A stretch of DNA of 64,000 bases. It comes from Gari tellinella. Lineage: Eukaryota > Mollusca > Bivalvia > Cardiida > Psammobiidae. Shown here piece by piece: positions 33,201 through 44,034 of this stretch. A program made the position numbers and the translations under genes. Within the stretch, counting starts at the first letter, position 1, and each line of letters begins with the position of its first letter. The notes beneath the pieces are model-generated. The model saw nothing but the letters and a program-made list of their open reading frames with translations. It was not told the origin of the DNA and did no database searches. The stretch lies in contig OV277868.1 in assembly GCA_922989275.2 (NCBI GenBank), forward strand, positions 47,180,216-47,244,215, in the 5' to 3' direction.

Positions 33201-33600
33201 CACTGTGTTTCATGCATTATATTATCTATAAATGTTACAGTATTATTCGTCATGAGCGACTGTCAAAATACCGGTATGCCCCAGTTGAACCAGATGAGGG
33301 CGTACTGTGGGACGAAAGTAATGCAGAGGGCTTCTGTAAGAACGTTCTGTGTTGCTCTGGTTCTACTTTAGTTCTTCATTTATATTTATCTTTATTATGA
33401 TCATGTTGAATGATAGGTCGTTTTTAGTGGTATTACTATATATCATCTGCATATCAGTTCTTGAATAGGAATAATACGCCTCGTGCATTATATTATCTAT
33501 GTTTACATCACTTAATTAAGCCTGTGAATCTTGAATCTTGAATTTAGGGTAGAAGTAATGCAGAGAGCTTCTGTGTTGCTCCCGTCCTGTTGGACAGTCA
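30300..33600 (+). repeat. Satellite-like array of hairpin monomers
   Basis: About 14 diverged monomers share GACGAAAGTAATGCAGAGGG, CTTCTGTAGAAACTTTCTGT, GTTGCTCTGGTCCTGCA, then CATGTTGAACGAT, CAGTTCTTGTGTAAGAACAT and GTCTCATGCATTATAT. Core positions are near 30316, 30464, 30746, 31003, 31162, 31301, 31568, 31803, 32041, 32316, 32580, 32829, 33306 and 33542. The usual period is ~235-285 bp, with some half-length units. In each monomer the core is an imperfect 60-95 bp hairpin (GACAGTG...CAGGAC paired with GTCCTG...CTGTC). Small ORFs are incidental. Confidence 0.85.
32969..33179. mobile_element. MITE family 2, complete copy inside the satellite
   Basis: TA-bounded. CAGTGGAACCCCTCGTTTGC at the left mirrors CGTAATATAGAGAGGTGTTACTG at the right. 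The hairpin carries GACAGGTGACAGCTTGAAGC and GCTTTAGGCAGACACCTGTC. It lengthens one satellite interval from ~260 to 477 bp, so it inserted after that interval existed. Confidence 0.8.
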
Positions 33601-35015
33601 TTTGTTTTTGTGGTTCATCCTGAAGGAGGTCACTATTGAGTCGTATTGACCTGACAGGAACGTATTTACGTTCCTGCTATTGAGGAGTAGCATTGTGTAT
33701 AAAGATCACCTATATTTCAATAAGTGTTTTAAAGCGTTTGCTTTCATGTAGTATGATGTTCTGCCATTGATCTTATAATGGTTTTTTTACTCTAGTTGTG
33801 TTGCTTTACAACTTGGTCTGATTATATAGTCAAACATGTATTACTTCTCAGTCGGTAAAGGAGACCTGTTATTATGAATCCGGAGTTGCGGACACTTGTG
33901 CCTGCCTTGTGCCACTCTCCGTTAGCTACATGTAAATTGCCTAAAACCGTTTTCAAAGTTTTATGAATTCGTCATTACCTCAGCGTGTGGTTGTTTAGAA
34001 GAGGTTTTACTGTAAATTGCTGTATTACTGGTCAGCATAACTGCTTCAATTCGAGCACTGAACAGTATTTTGCCTTTTTTTCTTCTTTTTTTCTAAAACA
34101 AAATAGTTAATCGAATGATGTTTAGTGTACTGATATCAATATGGGGGAGATAACTCCCGCTTCTTTATTTAATGTTCTAAGTGTACGTGCTGAGTTGCCT
34201 CCCTTATAGTTTTTTACATTTGTCTCATTACACCATATAATAATAAAATATATTAAGTTTGTTAACCTTTGTCTATTCGGAAACATATATGTAAGTTTAT
34301 GGCATCATCTGATAAGTTTTTAAGTGTTTTTGTTCAACTCAAATATTTACCTGTATCTTCTTCTAGATTGGCACTTGAAGAAGACTTGTGTATAATTAAC
34401 CTAACAGGCTAATGTCTATCAAGGTCAAGGGCAACTAGAGGTCACTTAAATATAAATTAATTAGTCCTGATTTTATATTGGTTATTACTTTGAATTTGAA
34501 TTTTTACTAAACTTCTTCAATTGTACATGTTTAATTGTTACATTAGTAGAGGTATCCAAAAACTTAAGTAATACGTACAATTGTTGTATACAATCTATGT
34601 GCTCCAGTTATATCAATCAAGTAATTTATCAAGTTTCACATTGTTCTCCCAATCAGGACTAAGCCTTTTTCATGAATGTCGAACATGAACTACATGAGAG
34701 ACAAAACATCGGTTTGGATTAATTGTCCTGTACATGGTCGTATATATACACGAGTGAATCGTAAAGTATAGCTAATATGAAATAAGGCATGGCCTTCAAT
34801 GGGGTTTACCCACGATCGTTTTTAAAATCTGGAAACAGAATTAAAGAAATTGATCTCTAATATTTGTATATACTCAGCCAAAAAAGAAAGTACCCACTGT
34901 TGTATTCTAAATTACCAGCGTCACATAAATACTGCATTTATTTTTTGCTTTATAGAAAGTTGCAGACTACATGACATCGATCTCATTGTGGCTTTATAAC
35001 TGGCAAATTGTAGTG
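33601..35015. other. Unassigned, with a short GGGAGATAACTC inverted pair
   Basis: GGGAGATAACTC at 34145-34156 is mirrored by GAGTTGCCTCCC at 34192-34203, a small terminal-inverted-repeat unit of ~60 bp. Otherwise AT-rich with no coding similarity. Confidence 0.5.
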
Positions 35016-36194
35016 ACAAGAGCCGTATACGGCCCTAAATCGCTCACCTGGAAACCGTTGATGTAAATGTAACATATCTTGGAAAGCTGAGAAATTATGA
35101 CAATACTATTGTGCCAATTGCTGATTGGATGATGCTGAGTGTAAACTATCTTAGCTCAGGGTACTGTGGTTTCAGACAAGAAGATTTTTAAAAGTTTTTA
35201 TTGAACAAATCTATTTGAGCTCCTGTGACCTAGATATGCATTGGACCGGAACCATTTGAACAAGATTGATAAAGTACCTCTAGAAGTTACACCATGTCAA
35301 ATATCAGTTCTAGCTATTTAGTTTCAGGGAAGAAAAGGTTTGTAGATTTCAGTCTATATCTCTATGTAAATTTGTGACCCCGGAACGGGGCCATTTCTGA
35401 CCCCAGGGACATAATTTGAACAATCTTGATAGAGGACCTAAAGATGATGCTTTGTGCAAAATATCTAAGCTCAGTGTACTGTGGTTTCAGACAAGAAGAT
35501 TTTTTTAAGTTTTTATTGAAAAGATCTATTTATAGCTCCTGTGACCTAGATATGCAGCGGACTGGAACCATTTGAACAATATCGGTAGAGTGAATATCTA
35601 CAAGTTAAACTATGCCAAATAGCAAAGCTCTAGCCATATTAATTTCAGTGGAAAAGAGGTTTGAAGATTTCACAATATAACTCAATGTAAATTTGTGACC
35701 CCTGGGGCGGGGCCATTTTTGACCCCATGGACATAATTTGAACAAACTTGATAGAGGACCTGAAGATGATGCTTTGTGCAAAATATCTAAGCTCAGGGTA
35801 TGTGGTTTCAGACAAGAAGATTGTTTAAGTTTTTTATTGAAAAAATCTATTTTTAGCTCCCATGACCTAGTTATGCAACGGAACGGAACCATTTGGACAA
35901 CATTGGTAAAGTATCTCCAGAAGTTACACCATGCCAAATATCAAAGCTCTAGCCATTTTAGTTTTAGAGTAGAAGAGGTTTGAAGATTTCACTATATAAC
36001 TCTATGTAAATTTGCAACAGATCGGAAATATTTGAACAACTTTCAAAGAGGACTATATAAGGATCATTCCTGACAAGTTTGGTTAAAATCCATCCAGTAG
36101 TTTAGGAGGATGTGTGGTTTAAAGAAATTGTTGACGACGGACACATGACTTTAAAAATACTTCACATTGGCACTTTGTGCCAGGTGAGCTAAAA
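35016..36194 (+). mobile_element. Helentron-like non-autonomous element (H4), complete
   Basis: 5' end ACAAGA with hairpin GCCGTATACGGC (35022-35033), then AAATCGCTCACCTGG. 3' end: hairpin TTGGCACTTTGTGCCA (36167-36182) running into CCAGGTGAGCTAAAA. GCTCACCTGG at 35042-35051 is the exact inverse of the 3' CCAGGTGAGC, a 10 bp subterminal inverted repeat. The core has ~325 bp units (TGTGACCCC...GGGGCCATTTTTGACCC, CTTGATAGAGGACCTGAAG). No protein. Ends resemble Helentron/HINE elements; the call rests on termini alone. Confidence 0.7.
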
Positions 36195-36870
36195 ACAAAA
36201 GAAATGTTTCATAGAAGAAAAACAATGGTGCATTCAGGAGCTATTTTTATTTCTTAAAGGAAATAAAATCACATAAGACAATCGTTCATCGCAATATTCA
36301 AGGTGTTATCAAGACTAGAAAGTCTTATAATACAAAATTACCCCTCTTTGATTTGAAATGAACCTTAAGTGCATGTGTCATTCAATCTGTATGTTTTTAC
36401 TGGAATGCATTGGTGAACATATGAGCCTTTACAATCACAAACAAAACTGGAGTTGATATTACTTTAAAAGATACAGAGCTTTGAAATTTAACTTTTTTAT
36501 GCTAAGCAGTGAATTATAGAGTTTTCTCAGTATATTATACTGTTATAATCTTCAGTGAATTATAACTTTTAGGAACTATTTTTCCCCAAGCTATTTTTTT
36601 CTATTACAAATGTACCTCCTTTCAATTTGAATAATAATGCCAAACACTATTATTTCCCATGTAAAGTGTCTTCTGCCAAGTCAAATTGTTGTTCAATAAG
36701 CTGTGATTTGCTCTTTTGAATGTTACTCATTAAAGCAAGAGCAAAGCAAAATGGATATTAATGAAAGACATTGACTTTTTAAGGTTATTTGAGATGTTGG
36801 AAATGAAAATAAAACAGTTTGCCAAATTGGGTAATTATCCAAAACAGTTCAATCATATTTTTTCGATAAA
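36195..36870. other. No feature recognised
   Basis: AT-rich; nothing to annotate. Confidence 0.4.
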
Positions 36871-37450
36871 AAATACTGTGTCCCAGATACAGGAATGCAA
36901 AATATGAAAGGCCTAGGCTACTGGTTCAAATGTTATAGACATTTAAAGATTGTTACAAAAGTAAGTGAAAGGTCGAGGTGACAAGGTCAAAGAGAGTTGT
37001 ATGGTTAGAAAGGTCTTGACTCAGGGAAGACAATTGCCAAGTTAAGAGGCCCAGTTGCAATAATCAAGAGTTATAGCCAAGGTTAAGGTTTTTGGTTAAA
37101 TTTTGATTAAATAGGTCAAAGGTCTAGGTCAATGTCACATGGTCAAATAGCGTTGTATGGTTGCAAAGGTTATACATACGAAAAAATGAAAGCCCTAGGC
37201 CTAATGGTTTAAATGTTATAGACATTTAAAGATTTTTACAAAAGTAGGTCAAGTTCTAAAAGGTTTGTATGGTTGGAAAGGTCTTGCCACTGGGAAGACA
37301 TATGCCAAGTATAAAGGCATGTGTGCAATAATGCAAGAGATATAGCTAAGGTCAAGGTTTTTGGCACAGACAGACAGACAGATGGACAAACAAACAAACA
37401 GGACAAAAACGATATTACAGTTTTTGTCATGTCTGTCTGTTTGTTTGTTT
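36870..37450 (+). repeat. Two ~280 bp tandem units plus CAGA/CAAA microsatellites
   Basis: TGAAAGGCCTAGGC/TGAAAGCCCTAGGC, AAATGTTATAGACATTTAAA, ACAAAAGTA, TTGTATGGTT(A/G) and AGGTTTTTGG recur ~281 bp apart. CAGACAGACAGATGGACAAAC and the inverse GTCTGTCTGTTTGTTTG close the block, giving a short terminal foldback. Probably a truncated member of the tandem-cored element group. Confidence 0.6.
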
Positions 37451-39021
37451 TTCCGTTAGTATATGCCGGTGAATCATAGATTCTGGGTGCATAGAAAGTA
37501 TCAATTGGTCATTGCCAAGATATCAGTTCAAGATATACTTTTATCTTTCTATATGATGTGATGAAGAATCTGATATCATATCATGCATTGTCAGATCTGT
37601 CTAGTGTAGTTTACAGACAGTTAACTGACAATGCCATTTTGAGAATGCTCATAATATGATAACAAAACAATGTCTTGACAGCAGCTTTAAGTGTCCATTG
37701 TCTCAATTCCTTTACTTTATCCTCCTTGGTCCACTTGTCTCATTATAATTTGTTAAACTGATGTCATCAGTTTTATCCATTTTTTGTCATTCATCCAATT
37801 ATTTTGTCCTCTGCCGGTGTTGTTGAATTCATTTCTCTTTGGGCGGAATCATCCAAGCAAAAACACACAGCAAAGAACTCATCATAGTGATATTTACATA
37901 ATGAGTTACTAAATGCATGCTTCTGAAGGGATATGCTATCTCTCTTGTCCAATTACACAAAAACAGGTTGGTGTGTTTATTATAGGTCTCTACATAGCAG
38001 CAATTCTCCTGATTTGAAGTTGTGTTGACTGTAGAGTAAGTCAGTGCTGTTATCAATTTCAATTCCTGGCATTTTATATAGATTGGTGTAGACACTGACA
38101 GATTAGGACATCACGGCTAAAACATAATACCAGATATGTGTATTTAATCAACAGTTCAATACATTGCCATAAACAATCACCAAAGTCAGCGAATAGCATA
38201 TTTTGTGTCTGTAGCTTCAAATTCAAATTCCCTACCTCTGTCAACTGCAACAAAACAGAGCAGCAGTAGATGCCAATCTTCCAACTTGTCCAATCATTTC
38301 ATCAGATTTCTTTGCTAACACTAGGTCGCTTTAGAAGAAGTGCAAGCAGGCTCTCAGAAAGTGTTGAAAATGGTAACTGAGGTATTGCCAAGTTGTCACA
38401 TTAAACTGAATTGTCAATTTTTTAATTTTTCCAAGTCACATTATACAGATTTTTTACACATTTTTCAGTTTTTCAGGTGTTCTTTTTAAGTATGTCCTGA
38501 AATACACTTTCTTGTTAATGGATCCTGAGGTCTAAACACTGGTGGTACCAAAGTATAATCAACATATATAAACTGCTTTCAGCTTCCATCTGCTAGGATA
38601 TTGGAAATATTGCACATGAAATAATATTTCTGTATAAAATGTAACTATTTTCTCCAGTGGAGAAATGATGTTAATGTGTAAATAGGCATATAGATGGAGT
38701 AAAAGGATTAAATCACAACCTTTATCAAAATACTTCAATAAACAAACCTGTTGGCCATCTGCTTTACCTTTGTCCTGTATTAAGTAAGCTATAACCTGTA
38801 TCAAAAACTGCTACTAATACACTTTAAGTGGCCGGTTAACACAATATTGACTGTTTATTGTTTAATGCAGAATTTTCAATTTTCAAGGCTTGTCATTGTT
38901 TTTTTCTTGCATAATATTATATCCTCATCAAAGGGTTTCATAATCAACGGATTTTCATTATCGATCAACATATATACATGTAATTGGACAAACCACTTCG
39001 ATTAATCATTGATTATACAAA
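37451..39021. other. Mostly unassigned; family 3 fragment at 38560-38720
   Basis: At 38572-38605 CTGCTTTCAGCTTCCATCTG and CTAGGATATTGG match the right half of family 3. Other short frames (37829-38095, 38559-38804) have no recognisable product. Confidence 0.4.
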
Positions 39022-39663
39022 ACAAGGGTCACTATGGCCCTAAATCGCTCACCTGGTACACCATGGCAAACTTGACCTATAGTGACCTAGATTATGACTG
39101 GACATGACCCACAATCAACCTTTAGAGGGTAAACAAGATTTTCCTATGATTTGACCTAATGACCTAGTTTTTGACCGGACATGACCCATATTCAAACTAG
39201 ACCTATATATAAATGAGACAAACATTCTGACCAAGTTTGATTAAGATCCAATGAGATTTGTAGCCTCTAGAGTGTTAACAAGATTTTTCTATGATTTAAC
39301 CTTATTGACCTAGTTTTTGACCGGACACGGTCCATATTTGAACTTGACCTAAATATCAAGGAAACAAACATTCTGACCTATTTGCATCAAGATCCAATGA
39401 GATTTGTAGCCTCTAGAGTGTTAACAAGGTTTTTCTATGATTTGACCTAGTGACCTAGTTTTTGACCCAACATGACCCACATTCGAACTTGGCCTAGATA
39501 TCTACTAGACAAACATTGTGATCAAGTTTCATGAAGATCCAGTGAGATTTGTAGCCGGTAGAGTGTTAACGAACAATTGTGAACAGACAGACGGACCGAC
39601 GGACGACGGACATCCAGCGATCCTAAAAGCTCTCCTTGGCACTTCGTGCCAGGTGAGCTAAAA
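39022..39663 (+). mobile_element. Helentron-like non-autonomous element (H5), complete
   Basis: 5' end ACAAGGGTCACTATGGCCC (hairpin), then TAAATCGCTCACCTGG. 3' hairpin TTGGCACTTCGTGCCA (39636-39651) into CCAGGTGAGCTAAAA. GCTCACCTGG (39047-39056) is the inverse of the 3' CCAGGTGAGC. Three to four core units of ~140-150 bp carry GACCTAGTTTTTGACCGGAC, ATTCTGACC and GATTTGTAGCCTCTAGAGTG, then GACAGACGGACCGACGG. Confidence 0.75.
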
Positions 39664-40313
39664 AAAGAGAAATTTAAATTTTAATATAAATTTAGTAACT
39701 AAAATCTTAACAATCTTGACAATAAAAAAATCAGATTATATTTTTTTGACTTTAATTGCACATCTGAAGATTAAAATCCCAACATAACTGTCAAATTGCC
39801 AAAATCCCGCAATTTTAAAACCTGAAAATGTAGGCACATTCGTAATCTAAACCTATAAAATGAAGTAATGCCCGATGATTATGGAGGCAACATTGCTTAC
39901 AAACCCGTGAACTTGGTGGAAACAAATTGACTTTTAAATCTGTTTTGTTGACATTCGATCGAAGACGAATCATAACGGAAATGTTCCGGCTTGGTTCGGA
40001 TGACGTCACACAGTGTATATGAATTATCGCCGCGCTTCGTACTAATAACATGACCTTTACGCAATCCTACGAACCAAACCGTTAGTCTTATTTGTAAACA
40101 AACCCGCTTAAAATGTAAACCAACAAGATAAGAATTTGACACATTTAGGTAGGATTCTTTACCAAGTGGGGACATATGCCAGGCTTCTTACACGTGATTT
40201 CACTAATTTTAATAATACATAAAAAATGCACACATATAAGAAATTGCGCGTTTTAGACGCACATTTCCGTAGTATTCTGCCTTTAATACAAACATTGCTA
40301 TTTTACTTAGAAT
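39664..40313. other. No feature recognised
   Basis: Two overlapping minus-strand frames (39815-40051, 39897-40175) have no known motif. Confidence 0.4.
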
Positions 40314-40984
40314 AGAATAAAATGCATTATTTCAATAAAATCAATTATTTGATTTTATTATCTATTCTCTAAACTCTATCGAATGATCACTTTCAATCAA
40401 TTGTTGATAGCCTGCATTGGGCGCTCTACCATTATTTATATCAGTCGGCAATCTTTAGCCGGTCGGTTCATTGCTGATTGATAGGGGTAATGTGATCGCC
40501 GTTTTGGGGACTGTCTCTTATATGTTTATTTATGTTTTATTTCAGATCTAATTGTAGTTTTTTTGTCTTTTCTCGATTTGTAGGTACATTTATGTTATTT
40601 CATGTAAAGCGCTTTTAGAATAAAATGCATTATTTCAATAAATCAATTATTTGATTTTATTATCTATTCTCTAAACTCTATCGAATGATCACTGTCAATC
40701 AATTGTTGATAGCCTGCATGGGGCGCTCTACCATTATTTATATCAGTCGGCAATCTTTAGCCGGTCGGTTCATTGCTGATTGATGGGGGTAATGGGATCG
40801 TCGTTTTAGGGACTGTCTCTTATATGTTTATTCATGTTTTATTTCAGATCTAATTGTAGTTATTTTGTCTTTTCTCGATTTGAAGGTACATTTATGTTAT
40901 TTCATGTAAAGCGCTTTTGAACGCACAACCCCTGTGTGAAAAGAGCGCTATATCAATCTGGTATAATAATAATAATAATAATCA
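40314..40984 (+). mobile_element. LINE A-family 3' end with a 303 bp tandem duplication
   Basis: Units 40314-40616 and 40617-40918 are about 97% identical by eye (~10 differences). Each corresponds to the LINE A 3' UTR (GCCTGCATTGGGCGCTC, GTCGGCAATCTTTAGCCGGT, TCATGTAAAGCGCTTTT). Only the second continues into GAACGCACAACCCCTGTGTG, GAGCGCTATATCAATCTGG and an (ATA)n tail. No coding sequence is retained. Confidence 0.85.
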
Positions 40985-41426
40985 ATAATCGGAAATAATC
41001 AATCATCGTTTAAACACTGTCAAACCAGTGTTTTTTGGGGGGACCTGTTCCCAATTGAAAATAAGGGCTTTTTTCCCAAAATGAGCATTTCACGGCACAA
41101 TTTTTCCCCAAATGAGCTTTTTACGACTCAATTTTTCCCCAAAAATTAAGTATTTTACGCCGTTACGCCCAATTGGAGGGGTACCAACTTATTCCAAAAG
41201 TGGTGAAAAAACCCACTGAAAGCTACCTCATACTATAATACAGTTTCTTGCTGTGGAAATGAATCGACTACTCCAATTTAAAGATTTATGCGCCGTCTGC
41301 TTTACTTTTGTCCTGTATTAAGCAATAACATGTATCAAACACTGCTATTTGTACATTTTCAAGTGGCCGCGTAACACTTTTATGACTGTTTAGTGTTTTC
41401 TGCAGAATTTTAAAACATTTTCATTT
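40985..41426. other. Unassigned
   Basis: CAATTTTTCCCCAAA recurs three times within 41040-41150, a short local repeat. Otherwise nothing. Confidence 0.4.
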
Positions 41427-41645
41427 ACGGTGGTAGTAGTCAAGTGGTAACGTACTCATCAACGGTACCAGAGGTCGTGAGATCTATCCCCCACCGTTCA
41501 AGCGGCCTGACTAGTGGATTTTTCTGAACCCTGATGATGTACAGGAATGTTCTAATTGCTCCTCTCTAGTCTCTACTCAGGGGTTAAAATGGGTACCCAT
41601 GAGGGGTCTGAGCCAATACTCGGGGCTGCCATAAGTTGATCATAA
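41427..41645 (+). mobile_element. tRNA-derived SINE
   Basis: ACGGTGG (41427-41433) pairs with CCACCGT (41491-41497) as a 7 bp acceptor stem, 71 bp end to end. The A box TAGTCAAGTGG lies at 41437-41447. The B box is degraded (GAGATCTATCC for GGTTCGANTCC), and the T stem keeps four of five pairs. A ~150 bp tRNA-unrelated body follows (GGAATGTTCTAATTGCTCC, ATGAGGGGTCTGAGCC). Not a working tRNA gene. Confidence 0.6.
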
Positions 41646-42279
41646 AAATCCTTAGATTTCAATTTTTCAGACGCAGTTTTACCAATCGTACCTTTACCGC
41701 ATAGCCTGTTTCTTGTTTGAAGACACATGACTGCTTAAAACAGGTTGAAAGTAAAGCAGAATGCGCCTTAACGCTACGATCTGTTAGGATAAAAATCCGA
41801 ATACTTAGGAAAAATCCGGAGAAATGGCAGCACTGAATACTACCGATGCCTACCCGCCATATGTTAGCAGAGCTCAATATTGTAGGCATGGAAAAATTAC
41901 AGAGATCCTGGACATTGAACATTTTGGTGTGCTAAAATGTTTACATTTGAAGACAGGTCACCATGGTCACTTGGATTTGTGTCAAAATGAGCCCTGGTCA
42001 TACTTATTTTAGAAAAACTTGCACGAAAACGTCATGTCGTGGGAACAAAATGATACATGGGACAAAAATATGGTTTGTTGCTGCGTTGTCTGGGACCCGG
42101 ATACTGTCCGTAATATGTAATGTTCTTGCATTATAAAACAACCACCTCTTCAGCGACGACCATGACTTACAAAGAACAATAAACAGAATTCCAAAAAGAT
42201 GTACTCACTCTTATTTCTGATGTCCAATACATAATTGACATGACTTGTAGTCTTGTAGCCTGTATTTCGTTAATTAGAT
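41646..42279. other. Unassigned, with a family 3 half near 41715-41775
   Basis: GACACATGACTGCTTAAAAC and AGGTTGAAAGTAAAGCAGAA with TGCGCCTTA are the left half of a family 3 hairpin; the right half is gone. A 62-codon frame at 41824-42012 (MAALNTTDAYPPYVSRAQYC...) is unrecognised. Confidence 0.4.
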
Positions 42280-43618
42280 GTCTGTCAAGACTCATTCACA
42301 CACTGTTCTTGCTTGCCTCTGTTGTATTGTTATTTTGCTTTATGTGTACATAGTATCCTCAGCCTGCATGTGCTTGTCCTCAGCTAATGTATTTGTAGTT
42401 ATTCTTTTTATTGTGAGAAAGGTGCTGATCAGTTCTCCCCAAATCTGATTTGAGGCGATAAGTGTTTTACTTTCTTCTTAACGGTCACACTTTTGTGTTT
42501 ATTTTTGCTCTCAGCCTCTTAAAAATTTATTCATAGTGCAGTTTTTAGGTCCTTAGATGGGCCAAGATCAGCATCTTTCTACACAACCCGCCTTTTGTCC
42601 CTTTGTAACTTGTGCAAATTGACGCATTGCTTTTATTTTTGTACTTTTGTGGTTTGACAGTCTTCGTTTTGCTTTTGGTTTCGCTCCAAATTTTACTTGT
42701 GCCTATGTGTGCTAACTCTGCCTTGACTATGTTGCTGGCCAGCCCACTAATCCTTTATAATTTAATATTTCACCAGTGTCTTTATTTATGTATTGTTATT
42801 TATATCAGAAACTCTGATTTACCATACTAGTCTATCAACTTTTCCCGGTTAGTGCAATACCAGCAGTAAAGTCATCTCATAGTGTCATATAATTCTCATG
42901 CTGTATATATGTTCTAGGTAGAAAAAATGTAGGCTAAATACAAATCAAAGTGCACCCTATAATCCAAGGGAGATAATAATTTACATTGCACCATGTTTCA
43001 TGTGTTACCTCCCTTTAACCAGTCCAACAGTCAATCACTGATTGTGGGCCGAAAGGAGACCAGAATGCCTTCAGGAGTCGTCTGGTTCCTTATGGTGCAC
43101 TCTGTTTAACTCCCAGCCAAAATTAAGAATCAAACTCGGATTAACCTTTGATTTGTATGTCTGGTATGATATAGATAATTAATTTTCGAAAATTTTCTTT
43201 GGCTTAATATGGATGATCCTGGGGGCGGATGTAGCGTAATTCAGCGAGAGCTCCTATGCACTTTTTGCTCTGCTCTCACTCGGCCTCAGGTTTTTGAGCT
43301 CTGTCTGAATCTAGGTAAATATGTAAATCATTACTACTAAATGGTTAATATTGAGCAGGTCTCCACTTTAGACGAGTTGGGGATAAAGCAGAATGCTCCT
43401 TAAGGGGCATTCTGCTTTAGCCTCAATCAGTCTCAAGCTTTTAGCCAAAATAGAAATTCACTGTGATCCTTTTAATATGTCCTTTCTCCTAGCAGCTGTT
43501 TTACCATTGTTTTACTGCTTACAATTGTTTGTTAGTCGGTTAAAAAGCTTTGCATCTTATGTTCATTGTTATATGTCTTGCCGACTCAAAATAAAATTTA
43601 TTTGATTTGATTTGATTC
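42280..43618 (+). mobile_element. Probable retroelement 3' region with (TTTGA)n tail
   Basis: T-rich, non-coding sequence ends TGCCGACTCAAAATAAAATT then TATTTGATTTGATTTGATT, a typical non-LTR 3' terminus. No protein motif is left, so the family is unknown and the 5' limit uncertain. AAGGGAGATAA (42966-42976) with TTACCTCCCTT (43004-43014) is a small inverted pair inside it. Confidence 0.4.
43384..43419. repeat. Solo AAAGCAGAATG palindrome
   Basis: TAAAGCAGAATGCTCCTTAA with GGGGCATTCTGCTTTA forms an almost perfect 36 bp palindrome. The stem reads GCTCC/GGGGC where other family 3 copies read GCGCC/GGCGC. Confidence 0.75.
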
Positions 43619-44034
43619 AAGTGTCAATCGAGCTGTGATTTTGCAGACGAATACTACGGAAATTCCCGAGTCTTTAAGTAAAATTTTGTATTTCTTTTCT
43701 GGTGTCGTTTTTTTTCAACCAGTATTTTTTAAACAGCTCTGTACAATTTCGTTTCCCTTCGGGAAACGAATAAACGACGATGGGTTTTTAAATTACAATT
43801 CCAAACAAAACAAAATATAAAAATGCACCGAAACGCTGCTATTGTAGTAAATTCGAGTGTGCCGAAAGTTTAACTCTCGTATGTCATGTGGTACACACGA
43901 GACAGCACTCGGGATTTCATTGCTTAGCTTGGTGTGTTCTGTTCTGTTCTGTTGTTATTTTCTCGCGGAATCGGGGGTAACCTTTGGGGGGTAAACCCCT
44001 ATTTCCATTTACATGTTTGAAGTGCATATATTAT
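43619..44034. other. Unassigned, with a (TTCTG)n tract
   Basis: GTGTTCTGTTCTGTTCTG near 43931-43952 is a third occurrence of the TTCTG tail. Nothing else is recognised. Confidence 0.4.

Noticed and set aside
30300..33600. CRISPR array
   Set aside because: Repeat spacing is irregular and monomers diverge along their whole length, with no short conserved repeat and unique spacers; the DNA is eukaryotic.
35016..36194. Autonomous Helitron
   Set aside because: No Rep/helicase coding sequence; only the termini suggest the group, and the 5' end does not begin with the canonical TC.
41824..42012. 62-codon host gene (MAALNTTDAYPP...)
   Set aside because: Pleasant composition but no recognisable domain or supporting exon structure.
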